Source: an uncultured Lachnospiraceae bacterium (GTDB taxonomy: Bacteria > Bacillota > Clostridia > Lachnospirales > Lachnospiraceae). Taken from it: a stretch of DNA of 64,000 bases. Positions 44,629 through 53,699 of the stretch are shown one piece after another. A model generated the notes under the pieces. That model ran no database searches. It had not been told where the DNA came from and saw only the letters and a program-made list of their open reading frames with translations. The translations under genes were made by a program, and so were the position numbers. Each line of letters begins with the position of its first letter. Positions within the stretch are counted from its first letter, which is position 1. The DNA lies in contig URMK01000033.1 in NCBI GenBank assembly GCA_900548905.1, positions 1 to 64,000 on the forward strand, given 5' to 3'.

Positions 44629-45762
44629 ATGATCAGATTCAATGTACCGCCCTTTACGGGAAAAGAAATGGAATACATCCGCCAGGCCGTGGAAAATCAG
44701 AAAATCTGCGGAGACGGGGAATTTACGAAAAAGTGCAATGAGTGGATAGAGAAGAAAACCGGCACCAGAAAATGTCTGCTGACCACCTCCTGCACGCATG
44801 CCACGGAACTGGCGGCCCTGTTGGCCCATGTAGGGCCGGGGGATGAGATCATCATGCCATCTTTTACCTTTGTATCCACTGCGGATGCATTCGTACTCCG
44901 GGGGGCGGTTCCTGTATTTGTGGATATCCGTCCGGATACCATGAATATCGATGAAACGCTGATAGAAGCCGCTATAACGGATAAAACGAAGGCTATTGTA
45001 CCGGTTCATTACGCGGGGGTGGGCTGCGAGATGGATACGATTATGGAGATTGCGGCCAGATATAAGCTTCTGGTTATCGAGGATGCCGCCCAGGGGATTA
45101 TGGCCGGCTATAAGGGAAAGGCGCTGGGTGCAATCGGTGATTTCGGCTGTTTCAGCTTCCACGAAACCAAGAATTACAGCATGGGAGAAGGAGGGGCGCT
45201 TCTTATCCGGCATGAAAAGGACATTGAGGATGCCGAAATCTTCCGGGAAAAGGGGACGGACCGCAGCAAGTATTACCGGGGGCAGGTGGATAAATACCGC
45301 TGGCAGAATTACGGATCCAGCTATCTTCCCAGCGAAATGAATGCGGCATATTTATATGCCCAGCTGGAACTGGCGGATGTGATTAATGAGGATCGGTTAC
45401 GGATATGGAAGCAGTATGGGAACGAACTGGAGGGACTGGCAGCCGCCGGAAAAATCCAGCTGCCCTTTGTGCCGGAGTATTGTGTGCATAACGGGCATAT
45501 GTTCTATATTAAAACGGCGGATCAGGAGGAACGGGCGGCCCTTATCGATTACCTGAAGGAAGCCGGTATTCTGGCGGTATTCCACTATATCCCCCTTCAT
45601 TCCGCACCGGCCGGACTGAAGTATGGCCGGTTCCACGGAGAAGATCGATATACCACAAGAGAGAGCGAGAGGCTTCTCCGGCTGCCCATGTATTATGGGC
45701 TTCGGGAAGACCAGGTAAGCTATATTGCAGGAAAAGTAAAGGAATTCTATGGCTTTAACTAA
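44629..45762 (+). CDS. wecE: dTDP-4-amino-4,6-dideoxygalactose transaminase-like enzyme
   Basis: The 377-residue DegT/DnrJ aminotransferase follows the WecE (RffA) pattern closely. It has an FNVPPFTGKEMEYI start, IMPSFTFVSTADAFVLRGA, DIRPDTMNIDETLIEAAITD, the PLP lysine in FSFHETKNYSMGEGGAL and HYIPLHSAPAG. WecE makes dTDP-Fuc4N from dTDP-4-keto-6-deoxyglucose. The RmlA/RmlB enzymes for that substrate are not in the window. AGAAAGG precedes the ATG at 44629. A GNAT acetyltransferase two genes on could act on its product, as WecD does. The gene overlaps the next by 14 bases. Confidence 0.85.
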   Translation: MIRFNVPPFTGKEMEYIRQAVENQKICGDGEFTKKCNEWIEKKTGTRKCLLTTSCTHATELAALLAHVGPGDEIIMPSFTFVSTADAFVLRGAVPVFVDIRPDTMNIDETLIEAAITDKTKAIVPVHYAGVGCEMDTIMEIAARYKLLVIEDAAQGIMAGYKGKALGAIGDFGCFSFHETKNYSMGEGGALLIRHEKDIEDAEIFREKGTDRSKYYRGQVDKYRWQNYGSSYLPSEMNAAYLYAQLELADVINEDRLRIWKQYGNELEGLAAAGKIQLPFVPEYCVHNGHMFYIKTADQEERAALIDYLKEAGILAVFHYIPLHSAPAGLKYGRFHGEDRYTTRESERLLRLPMYYGLREDQVSYIAGKVKEFYGFN

Positions 45763-47581
45763 AATGAGAACCTTATACCGGAAATGGGAAAACTGGATAT
45801 TGCCCCTTTTTTTCGTGCTGCTTATGCTGCTTTTGGCAGGCCTCCGTTTTGATTATTACTATGATCTTAATGATGATGTGCTGATGAAGGATATTTTGTC
45901 GGGAATCTATACCGGATCCTGTGAAAGCAGAAATGTCCAAATGCTGTATCCGCTGAGTCTGTTGCTGAGTCTGGCTTGCAGCATATTTCGGACCTCCTAT
46001 GCATACGGTCTGTTTTTATGCCTGTGTCAGACCGCCGCTTTTTTCGTAATTGTATACCGGAGCATGCCATATGCCCGGAAAACAGCCGGGAAAATAATGC
46101 TGGGGCTTTTGGAAAGCCTGCTTTTTATGGCGCTTATGCTGCCGCATCTGGTTTTTGTGCAATATACGGTTACAAGCGGCCTGCTGACGGCGGCGGCATG
46201 TTTCTGGTTCCTTACGGGGGAAAAGGCAGGAGAAGCAAATGGGGCGGGCGGATTCCTGAAACGAAATCTGCTGCCTGTGCTTTTTTGTTTTCTGGCCTTT
46301 TTGCTGCGCCCGGAAATGATGGTCCTTCTTCTGCCGCTCGCAGCGGTGGCAGGCATATGGAAATGGGCGGAGGAAAGACCTGTTTTTACAAAAAGGAATG
46401 CCGCCTGTTATTTCGGGGTTTTTGGTCTGATTCTGGCGGGGCTTCTGGCGGGACAGACGGCAAACGGGATAGCCTACGGAAGTCCGGAATGGAAGGAATT
46501 TTTCCGGCTGTTTGATGCCCGCACGGAAATTTATGATTTTAAGACGGCCGATATCCGGAATTATGAAGAAAACAAAGCGTTCTATGATTCGCTGGGGCTG
46601 TCGGAGGAAGAGACGGCTTTGCTTGGAAACTATAATTATGGTGTGGACGACAGGATCGACGCCCGGCTGATGGAACAGATCCGTGAGTATTCTCTGGAAA
46701 GGCAAGGCTATTTCGGGAAAAATCTCCGGGAAGGCATATGGCTGTATAAGGCGAGGCTAAGTAATACGCCGGGGCTGGATTTTGATACGGATCAGGAGCT
46801 TGTGTTTCTCCTGACGGAGGCGGCCCTTGTTGTACTTTTGCTTTTGGCGGCGTTTTTGGGAAGAAGAGGGGCGGTGATCTGGCAGCTTCTTCTTTTCGGC
46901 GGGGTACGGAGTCTTTTATGGATGTACCTGATTCTCCGAAACCGGGTACCGGAACGGATCAGCCATCCGCTGTATTTTACGGAGATTATTCTTCTGGGGG
47001 CGCTTCTGCTCCGTTATCTGCAGGAAGGAAAAGAGAGGGAGGGGGCAAAGACGCCTGCCCGCCGTTTCCGGAATCCGTTATATGTCTCGGCGGTTCTTCT
47101 TTTTGTGATAGCGCTGGCGGGGCTGTCCCGTTCTGTTGAGAAAACGGGGGAGGAATATTCCCGCCGTGCGATCGTTAACCGGACGGATACCGCCGCCAGG
47201 GCATATTACCGGAGTCATCCGGAGAATCTATATCTGGCAGATGTATATTCTACGGTACAGTTTTCAGAGAAGATGTTCCGGGATGGAGAGACCGGCCTGG
47301 GGAATTACGATCTTCTGGGCGGCTGGCTGTCAAAAAGCCCACTGGCGGAAAAAAAGCTGGAAGTATTCGGTTATGCGTCTCTGGAGGATGCGCTGATCAG
47401 GGGAGAGAATGTCCGGCTGGTGTCCCTGACGGGGGAGTCCTGGGAATGGCTGGAGGCTTATTTCCGGGAAAAAGGGCTGGAGGTTCAGGTGGTTTTGCAG
47501 GAACGGATCCCCGGCGGATCGGAACAGAATGAGCTTTCGGTATTCCGTTTGCAGAAAATGGAGATAGATGATGGACAATAA
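45749..47581 (+). CDS. Polytopic membrane protein, possible GT-C transferase
   Basis: The 610-residue protein has about twelve membrane helices and a first loop with YYDLNDDVLMKDILSGIYTG, an acidic pair in the GT-C position. A soluble tail of about 130 residues ends it. No named family is recognised. It overlaps the aminotransferase before it by 14 bases and the GNAT gene after it by 14 bases, so the three are probably translated together and belong to one pathway. Confidence 0.65.
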   Translation: MALTKMRTLYRKWENWILPLFFVLLMLLLAGLRFDYYYDLNDDVLMKDILSGIYTGSCESRNVQMLYPLSLLLSLACSIFRTSYAYGLFLCLCQTAAFFVIVYRSMPYARKTAGKIMLGLLESLLFMALMLPHLVFVQYTVTSGLLTAAACFWFLTGEKAGEANGAGGFLKRNLLPVLFCFLAFLLRPEMMVLLLPLAAVAGIWKWAEERPVFTKRNAACYFGVFGLILAGLLAGQTANGIAYGSPEWKEFFRLFDARTEIYDFKTADIRNYEENKAFYDSLGLSEEETALLGNYNYGVDDRIDARLMEQIREYSLERQGYFGKNLREGIWLYKARLSNTPGLDFDTDQELVFLLTEAALVVLLLLAAFLGRRGAVIWQLLLFGGVRSLLWMYLILRNRVPERISHPLYFTEIILLGALLLRYLQEGKEREGAKTPARRFRNPLYVSAVLLFVIALAGLSRSVEKTGEEYSRRAIVNRTDTAARAYYRSHPENLYLADVYSTVQFSEKMFRDGETGLGNYDLLGGWLSKSPLAEKKLEVFGYASLEDALIRGENVRLVSLTGESWEWLEAYFREKGLEVQVVLQERIPGGSEQNELSVFRLQKMEIDDGQ

Positions 47582-48101
47582 AATCGATCTGGGGCCGGTA
47601 TATCTGCGGCCTATTACCATGGAGGATACCGGGCGGATTGTGGATTGGCGCAACAGTGACCGGGTAAAAAGGAATTTTATTTACCAAAAGCCCTTTACGG
47701 AGCAGGGGCACAGGATGTGGATGGAAACGAAGGTGGCCACAGGGGAAGTGGTGCAGTTCATCCTGTGCGAAACCGAAGGGGACAGGCCTGTGGGAAGCGT
47801 CTATTTCCGGGATATTGACAGGGAGAATAACAAGGCGGAGTACGGCATTTTTATTGGGGAAGCGGATGCGGCCGGGAAGGGCTACGGTACGCTGGCCGCC
47901 AAAGGGGCCGTCTGTTATGCGGAAAAGACGCTGAAGCTCCATAAGCTCATGCTCCGTGTCTTTGCGGATAATACGGCGGCGGTAAAAAGTTATGAAAAGG
48001 CCGGTTTTATAAAGGAAGCTTACCTGAAGGATGAAATAAAAGAAGAGGACGGCTACCGGGATGTAATCCTGATGGCATGTTGTTTTCCGGAAAATGGGTA
48101 A
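47568..48101 (+). CDS. GNAT N-acetyltransferase (WecD- or PseH-like role)
   Basis: The 177-residue protein is of the RimJ/Acetyltransf_3 type, with LRPITMEDTGRIVDWRNS at the start, EYGIFIGEADAAGKGYGTLA near residues 85-105 (acetyl-CoA loop) and NTAAVKSYEKAGF near 140. It shares an operon with the WecE-like aminotransferase, suggesting N-acetylation of a 4-amino-4,6-dideoxy sugar. It is also the only acetyltransferase of this kind in the window, so it could serve as the missing PseH of the pseudaminic acid pathway. Both roles are inferred. Confidence 0.8.
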   Translation: MMDNKIDLGPVYLRPITMEDTGRIVDWRNSDRVKRNFIYQKPFTEQGHRMWMETKVATGEVVQFILCETEGDRPVGSVYFRDIDRENNKAEYGIFIGEADAAGKGYGTLAAKGAVCYAEKTLKLHKLMLRVFADNTAAVKSYEKAGFIKEAYLKDEIKEEDGYRDVILMACCFPENG

Positions 48102-48118
48102 AGGAATGGAAGAAAAGC

Positions 48119-49078
48119 ATGAGAAAATTGGTTAGCATTGTGATTCCCTGCTATCGTTCTGCGCAAATGTTATGCGGCGTGGTAGCGGATATCGAAAGGG
48201 AAATGGAACAAATCCGGGATAAATATCAGTGGGAACTCATACTGGTGAATGACTGTTCGCCGGATAATACCTTTGAGGTGATCCGGGAGCTTTGCAGGAC
48301 GAAGAAAAACATATGCGGCGTGAATCTGGCCAGGAATTTCGGACAGCATGCGGCTTTGATGGCCGGATTCCATCAGGTGAAGGGAGATATTCTGGTCTGC
48401 ATGGATGATGATGGGCAGACGCCCGCCTTTGCTATAAAGGATCTGCTGCAGGGCGTGGAGGATGGCAGCGATGTGGTGTATGCCAGGTATGAGCATAAGC
48501 ATCATAATGCATTCCGGAATTTCGGAAGCCGGGTAAATGACCTCATGCTGAAACTCATGCTTGGGAAGCCCACGGATCTGTATGTATCCAGCTTTTTCGC
48601 CGCAAGGCGTTTTATAGTGGATGAGATGCTGCGGTACCAGAATGCGTATCCTTATGTAATCGGCCTTGTTCTGCGGGCCACCCGGAATATTAAGAATGTG
48701 ACCGTGGAGCACCAGGACAGGAGAGAGGGAGAGTCCGGCTATACGCTGGGCAAGCTACTGGGACTTTGGTTTAACGGCTTTACGGCCTTCAGTGAAAAGC
48801 CGCTGCGGATCGCCACTATGATCGGCACCGGGTGTGCATTTCTCGGCTTCCTCTACGGCTTGTATACTATTATAAAGAAGCTGGTAAATCCCATAGTTCC
48901 TATTGGGTTCAGCTCCCTGATGTCCGCTATTATGTTTATCGGGGGAATGCTTATGCTGATGGTGGGCCTTGTGGGCGAATACATCGGCAGGATGTATATC
49001 TGTATGAACAATGCCCCCCAGTATGTGGTAAGGGAAATTGTCGGGGAAGAGGAAACGCAGGGCGAGACGGAACAGTGA
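48119..49078 (+). CDS. GtrB/DPM-like polyprenyl-phosphate glycosyltransferase (GT2)
   Basis: The 319-residue protein has an N-terminal GT2 domain (VSIVIPCYRSAQMLCGVV, NDCSPDNT, MDDDGQTP near residue 95) and two membrane helices near the C-terminus (about 230-255 and 265-290). It is the second GtrB-like enzyme of the window and probably loads a sugar onto undecaprenyl phosphate for the GT-C proteins around it. The ATG at 48119 matches the family start; the upstream ATG at 48077 overlaps the GNAT gene and would add 14 residues. Confidence 0.83.
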   Translation: MRKLVSIVIPCYRSAQMLCGVVADIEREMEQIRDKYQWELILVNDCSPDNTFEVIRELCRTKKNICGVNLARNFGQHAALMAGFHQVKGDILVCMDDDGQTPAFAIKDLLQGVEDGSDVVYARYEHKHHNAFRNFGSRVNDLMLKLMLGKPTDLYVSSFFAARRFIVDEMLRYQNAYPYVIGLVLRATRNIKNVTVEHQDRREGESGYTLGKLLGLWFNGFTAFSEKPLRIATMIGTGCAFLGFLYGLYTIIKKLVNPIVPIGFSSLMSAIMFIGGMLMLMVGLVGEYIGRMYICMNNAPQYVVREIVGEEETQGETEQ

Positions 49079-49138
49079 TGTGAGAAAAGGCAGCAGTTCG
49101 GCCGGTCTGAATTGTTACAGGTAAAGGCGGGAAAGAGG

Positions 49139-50950
49139 ATGGACTTATCCGTTAAAAAACAAAAAATCATAGCGGCGGCGGTTACCCTGGCGGCAATTAT
49201 ATGGCTTCCGCAGATGCTTCTGTCTTCAGGAAAGGGACTGGATTTCAGCAACAGCTTCCTTTCCGTCCTTCTCTGGGCATTGAGCTTCCCGGCAGTGGAT
49301 AAGGCCCTTTGGAAGGACGGAAGCCTGCAAGAGAAAAAAGGCTGGAGCTTTTTCTTTGCGTTTGTTTTTGTTCTTGCCTGCCTGTTCGGCCGCCGGCTGG
49401 AATCGGCGGGATATGTGGATTTTACGGATTGGGGTATGTGGATCTCCATCCCTTTTCTTACCTTCTTCTTCGGCCTGCTGATAGGAAGACTGTGGAAATG
49501 GCTGGAAGGGAAACGGGTTCTTCCCGCTTATCAGGAGGGACGGACGCCTGAATACCGGAAAAACCTGGCGGTATTTCTTTTCTTCCTGGTGATTTGGGGA
49601 ATTGTACTGCTGGCAGTGTATCCCGGTTTTTTTGTATACGATGCCCAGGATGAATTTAACCAGGTAGCTTTGCGTAGCTTTACCACCCATCATCCGCTGC
49701 TGCATGTATTGCTTCTGGGCGGGATTATCAGTCTGGGAAATAAACTGTTTTCTTCCTATAATATGGGCATTGCCCTTTATATGCTGTTTCAGATGGCGGT
49801 TATGGCAGGGTGCTTCACCTATGTGCTTTCTTTTTTCAGGAAAAGAGGAACCTCCGGGTGGTTTCGGGCAGCCGGTTTACTGTATTTCGCATTTTTTCCC
49901 GTCATTCAGATGTATGTGCTGTGTTCGGCCAAGGATACATTGTATTCAGCGGGAATGCTCCTGGTCATCGTCCTTCTTTTGCAGCTGTTTGAAGAAAGGG
50001 AAAGCGCCGTATCCTGGAAAACATACGGCTTATTACTGGTTTCCCTGTTCGTTATGGCTGCCATGCGGCATAATGGCTTTTATATCCTGCTGCTGCTGAT
50101 TCCCGTGACGGGGATTGGGGCCGATAAAAATAAAAGGAAGAAAGTGCTGGCGGCGGGAATCGGCGCATTGGCGCTGTACCTTCTGGTGACGGGCGGGCTT
50201 GGCAGGCTGCTGCATGCACAGGAAAATGGGGAAAATCAGGAAATGCTGACAGTTCCTATTCAGCAGCTGGCACGGGTTTACAGCTGCAGTCCCTCGGTGT
50301 TTACGAAAGAGGAGCGGGAAATACTGCTTACGTTCCTTCCGGAGGAGGCGCTGCAGCGTTATGCCCCTAAATTGTCCGACAGTGTGAAAATTGCTTTTAA
50401 CAACGAAAGCTACAAAGAGGATCCGTCACAGTTCTGGAAGCTGTGGTGGTCGGTGGGCAGGAAAGCGCCGGCAGCATATCTGAATGCCTGGCTGCTCACT
50501 TCCTTTGGCTTCTGGTATCCGGATGCGGTGATTGACGTATACCGGGGGAATACGGTGTTTACTTATACGTATGAGGACAGTTCCTATTTCGGTTTTGAAA
50601 CGGAACTGCCGGGGGTGCGGGAGAGTAAAATACCTTTTCTGAACGAGTGGTTCCGCAGGCTGAGCCTGGAACTGTTTCAGCAGAAGGTGCCTGTGCTTTC
50701 CATGCTGTTTTCACCGGGATTTCTGTTCCTGATCTATCTGTCCGGGCTGCTGTTCCTGATGAAACAGAAAGAATTCGGAAGGGTTCTGGCCTTTCTGCCG
50801 GTGGTGCTCAATTGGGGGACGGTAATACTGGGGCCTACCTATCTGGTGAGGTATGTCCTGATATTCTGGTTTGCCCTGCCTGTTCTGGGGTATGTTGTAA
50901 GTACAGGGAAATTATGCTATACTAATGGGAAAACTGACGTTTTCCCTTGA
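49139..50950 (+). CDS. DUF6020-like polytopic membrane protein
   Basis: The 603-residue protein has about twelve membrane helices. The central loop reads VYPGFFVYDAQDEFNQVALR then TTHHPLLHVLLLGG, the DUF6020 pattern as I know it, with an acidic DxxDE cluster and HHP motif compatible with a GT-C catalytic site. GGGAAAGAGG runs into the ATG at 49139; a TTG at 49112 has no ribosome site. Its last codons are encoded by the first copy of a duplicated GGGAAAAC hairpin. The function is unknown. Confidence 0.75.
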   Translation: MDLSVKKQKIIAAAVTLAAIIWLPQMLLSSGKGLDFSNSFLSVLLWALSFPAVDKALWKDGSLQEKKGWSFFFAFVFVLACLFGRRLESAGYVDFTDWGMWISIPFLTFFFGLLIGRLWKWLEGKRVLPAYQEGRTPEYRKNLAVFLFFLVIWGIVLLAVYPGFFVYDAQDEFNQVALRSFTTHHPLLHVLLLGGIISLGNKLFSSYNMGIALYMLFQMAVMAGCFTYVLSFFRKRGTSGWFRAAGLLYFAFFPVIQMYVLCSAKDTLYSAGMLLVIVLLLQLFEERESAVSWKTYGLLLVSLFVMAAMRHNGFYILLLLIPVTGIGADKNKRKKVLAAGIGALALYLLVTGGLGRLLHAQENGENQEMLTVPIQQLARVYSCSPSVFTKEEREILLTFLPEEALQRYAPKLSDSVKIAFNNESYKEDPSQFWKLWWSVGRKAPAAYLNAWLLTSFGFWYPDAVIDVYRGNTVFTYTYEDSSYFGFETELPGVRESKIPFLNEWFRRLSLELFQQKVPVLSMLFSPGFLFLIYLSGLLFLMKQKEFGRVLAFLPVVLNWGTVILGPTYLVRYVLIFWFALPVLGYVVSTGKLCYTNGKTDVFP

Positions 50951-51010
50951 ATGCAGGGGCGCGGGCGAGCCGCATCCGGCGGGCTAATGGGAAAACTGAC
51001 GTTTTCCCTT
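50922..51010 (+). repeat. Duplicated 27-bp hairpin unit before the ligase gene
   Basis: The same 27 bases occur at 50922-50948 and 50984-51010, 62 bases apart. Each contains GGGAAAAC-TGAC-GTTTTCCC, a perfect hairpin. The first copy encodes the last residues of the DUF6020-like protein. A third start of the unit (GAGCTAATGG) follows at about 51024-51033. No T-tract is present beyond the arm itself. Confidence 0.85.
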
Positions 51011-51047
51011 AAGTGTAAAGGCACGAGCTAATGGATTGGTATAATGA

Positions 51048-53699
51048 ATGAACAGAAAAATTAAGAAAAACCGGGCAATTGAATATATGATCCTCGCTTA
51101 TGCGGCGGTGCTGATGCTTTTGATCGGGCCGCTGGGAATTTTCGACGGGACGCGGGAAATTGCGGGAAATGAGGCAGTGCAGGGAAAGACGGCGGCCGTG
51201 ACGCAGGATTCCCGTATCCAGCAGGTCTTTATCGGTGATGGAGGCTATCTGGAAACAATCAGTATTTATGCCATACAAAATATATCACGTAAGGTGGTAA
51301 CGCTGTCCATATCGGATGAACGGGGAGAGGTGGTGTTTTCCCGTAAGGTTGCGCTGGACACCTATGAGGCGCCCGGCTTTTTTACCGTACCTGTGGAATT
51401 CCAGACGGTTTTGGGCAGAGCTTATGTGTGGGAAATCAGCCACCCGGAGGAAGCGGTGGAACTGGGATATCAGAAAACCGGCGAATCGGGTCTGGATATA
51501 TACGGAAATTATTATTTCTGCGGCAGCGATAAGGTGATAAACGAACAGGCGGGCGAGAATATCCTCATGCGTTTCCGGTATGCGGATAAGATGAGTTTCC
51601 CTAAGAAAGCCGCTATTCTATTCGGAATCGCCCTGGCGGCAGGTTTTCTTATGTTGTTGGTGGAGAATCATGCCAGAAAGAAAAAAAAGATCGGGGAAGT
51701 GAAGGTACAGCGGGTATTCCAGGGCATCTGCAATCCACTGATCCTGGCTGGTGCCGCTGTCTGGCTGGCGGCAGTATTTCCGTTTTCTTATTACGGCGGC
51801 GTTAAAGCGGATAAAATGGTATATACGGCCGGGATTCTCGTGATGACGGCCCTGCTTTTGTATGTGGTAAATGCCCGGAGGGACAGCATTGCGCCGCTTT
51901 TCCCTCCTCTCCGGGAAACGGTGCTTAACAAAGGAATGGACTGGCTGCAGAGTATATTCTGGGCAGGAGCGCTTTGGGGCTGTATTGATTATGTAAATGC
52001 GATGTATAATATCTATCAGGACTATGCTTACCGGAAGGTCCTGATTTACCTGGGGCTGGTGCTTCTTACCATGTGCGCCCCCAAATATGTGTTCCATTGG
52101 GGAAATCTGGTCTGGCTGGCGGTTTCGTCCGCGGCGGGTTATTGGTATTACCGCCCTTACCGCGGGATGGAAGAGCAGGACAGGCTTGCCATGCTAAATG
52201 CCGTCCTCTTTGCCGTTGCAGGCCTGGTGCTGATACAGCTGGTTATTCTAATATGGAAAAAGAAAACGGCATGGAGGCAGCTTAATCTGCCTTATACGAT
52301 TCTTGTCGCCGTTTTTTTTGTTCTGCTGGTGGTATTCCGGAATACCAGAGGCTGGCCCATCTATATGGCAGCCGCTTTTGTCCTGCTTTATTTCTTTTAC
52401 CTTTCCTGGGAAAAGAAAGAACGGTTTCTGGGAATACTCTGTAATGGGATCCTTTTTAATTTTTTCTGCGCGCTGGTGTTTGCCGTGCTGCGCAGGCCTT
52501 TCCGGGCATGGGGCTATTACCGGTATAATTTTGTGTTTCATACGGTGACCGTAACGGCCGCTTATCTCACACTGGTTATCTGTGCCCTGTTTGTGAAGCT
52601 GCTGATGCAGTATCATAAATCCCGCAGGCTTTATACCTATTGGACAACAGCTTTGCTGTTTGGCATGGCGGTATCCTTCCTTCTGATGACGATGTCCAGA
52701 ACCGGATATCTTGCGGCGGCGGCAATGGGGCTGGCGGTGCTGGTATTTGTTTCCCTGTTGTGTTACCGGGAGCGGTTTGCAGGCTTCCTGGGTAAAACGG
52801 GGCTTTTCGTGTTACTTGTGCTTTTGAGCTTTCCGGTAACCTATTCGGCGGTGCGCCTGATTCCGCCGCTGTATGACGACCCTTATATTTTTGAACTGGA
52901 AGCGAGTGACGAAGAATGGGCGCTGCACAAGGGAGACAAGGCGGATTCGGAAAATTATATTACCTTCCCCCGGTTTGCGTATTGTATGGATGTGAAGCTT
53001 TTTGGCGAGGAACACAGTGTCGTCAGGAAATTCGTAGATACGTTTATGGCGTCTACGAGTGAGGTATCCTTTGCGCCGGAGAAAGATCGGCTGGAGGTAA
53101 AAGGCATTTCGGTTATGCTTGCGTCCGCCCGGGATGCGGGTGCAGCGGATGTTTTTGCAGAGGATACGGGGAATATACAGACAGCGGCGGATGCCGGGAC
53201 AGCCGGCCCGGCGGAAGAAGAGGACGATTATTCCAATGGCCGGTTTGATATCTTCAAACGCTATATTTCCCATTGGAACCTGACCGGCCATGAGGAAATG
53301 GGAGTAGAGCTTGGGGATGGAACCCTCAGCGTCCACGCCCACAACACTTACTTACAGGTGATTCATGATCATGGGCTTATTACAGGCGTTATTTATCTGC
53401 TGCTGGGTATTGTGAGCCTTTTGCAGATGCTGCGTTATGCCTTGTCGCTCAGACAGACAGGCCGGCTTGCGGATTCGCAGCGCTGTCAGGATCCGTATGC
53501 CGCCCTTCCCCTTGCCATTTTCCTCGCATTTGCTGTCGCTGGCCTGGTGGAATGGCTGTTCCATCCCTGCAATCCGTTAGGGTTTACCACGATGGCGGTG
53601 CTGGCGCCGCTTCTTACATTCCGGAGCAAAACGAAGGATACCACGCTACGCGGCCCCGCTTTATTCAATAAGAAAAGAGTAAAAGAAAATGAAGGATAA
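51048..53699 (+). CDS. O-antigen ligase/polymerase (Wzy_C) family protein
   Basis: The 883-residue protein has one N-terminal helix, a predicted extracytoplasmic beta-rich domain (about 40-175), about eleven further helices and a long outer loop (about 600-760) that carries an acidic PAEEEDDYSNGRFDIF insert. The loop ends in HAHNTYLQVIHDHGLITGVI, the hallmark of the Wzy_C ligase/polymerase family. It would polymerise or transfer the finished glycan outside the membrane. It is far longer than usual for the family because of the two outer domains. It overlaps the next gene by 11 bases. Confidence 0.85.
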   Translation: MNRKIKKNRAIEYMILAYAAVLMLLIGPLGIFDGTREIAGNEAVQGKTAAVTQDSRIQQVFIGDGGYLETISIYAIQNISRKVVTLSISDERGEVVFSRKVALDTYEAPGFFTVPVEFQTVLGRAYVWEISHPEEAVELGYQKTGESGLDIYGNYYFCGSDKVINEQAGENILMRFRYADKMSFPKKAAILFGIALAAGFLMLLVENHARKKKKIGEVKVQRVFQGICNPLILAGAAVWLAAVFPFSYYGGVKADKMVYTAGILVMTALLLYVVNARRDSIAPLFPPLRETVLNKGMDWLQSIFWAGALWGCIDYVNAMYNIYQDYAYRKVLIYLGLVLLTMCAPKYVFHWGNLVWLAVSSAAGYWYYRPYRGMEEQDRLAMLNAVLFAVAGLVLIQLVILIWKKKTAWRQLNLPYTILVAVFFVLLVVFRNTRGWPIYMAAAFVLLYFFYLSWEKKERFLGILCNGILFNFFCALVFAVLRRPFRAWGYYRYNFVFHTVTVTAAYLTLVICALFVKLLMQYHKSRRLYTYWTTALLFGMAVSFLLMTMSRTGYLAAAAMGLAVLVFVSLLCYRERFAGFLGKTGLFVLLVLLSFPVTYSAVRLIPPLYDDPYIFELEASDEEWALHKGDKADSENYITFPRFAYCMDVKLFGEEHSVVRKFVDTFMASTSEVSFAPEKDRLEVKGISVMLASARDAGAADVFAEDTGNIQTAADAGTAGPAEEEDDYSNGRFDIFKRYISHWNLTGHEEMGVELGDGTLSVHAHNTYLQVIHDHGLITGVIYLLLGIVSLLQMLRYALSLRQTGRLADSQRCQDPYAALPLAIFLAFAVAGLVEWLFHPCNPLGFTTMAVLAPLLTFRSKTKDTTLRGPALFNKKRVKENEG

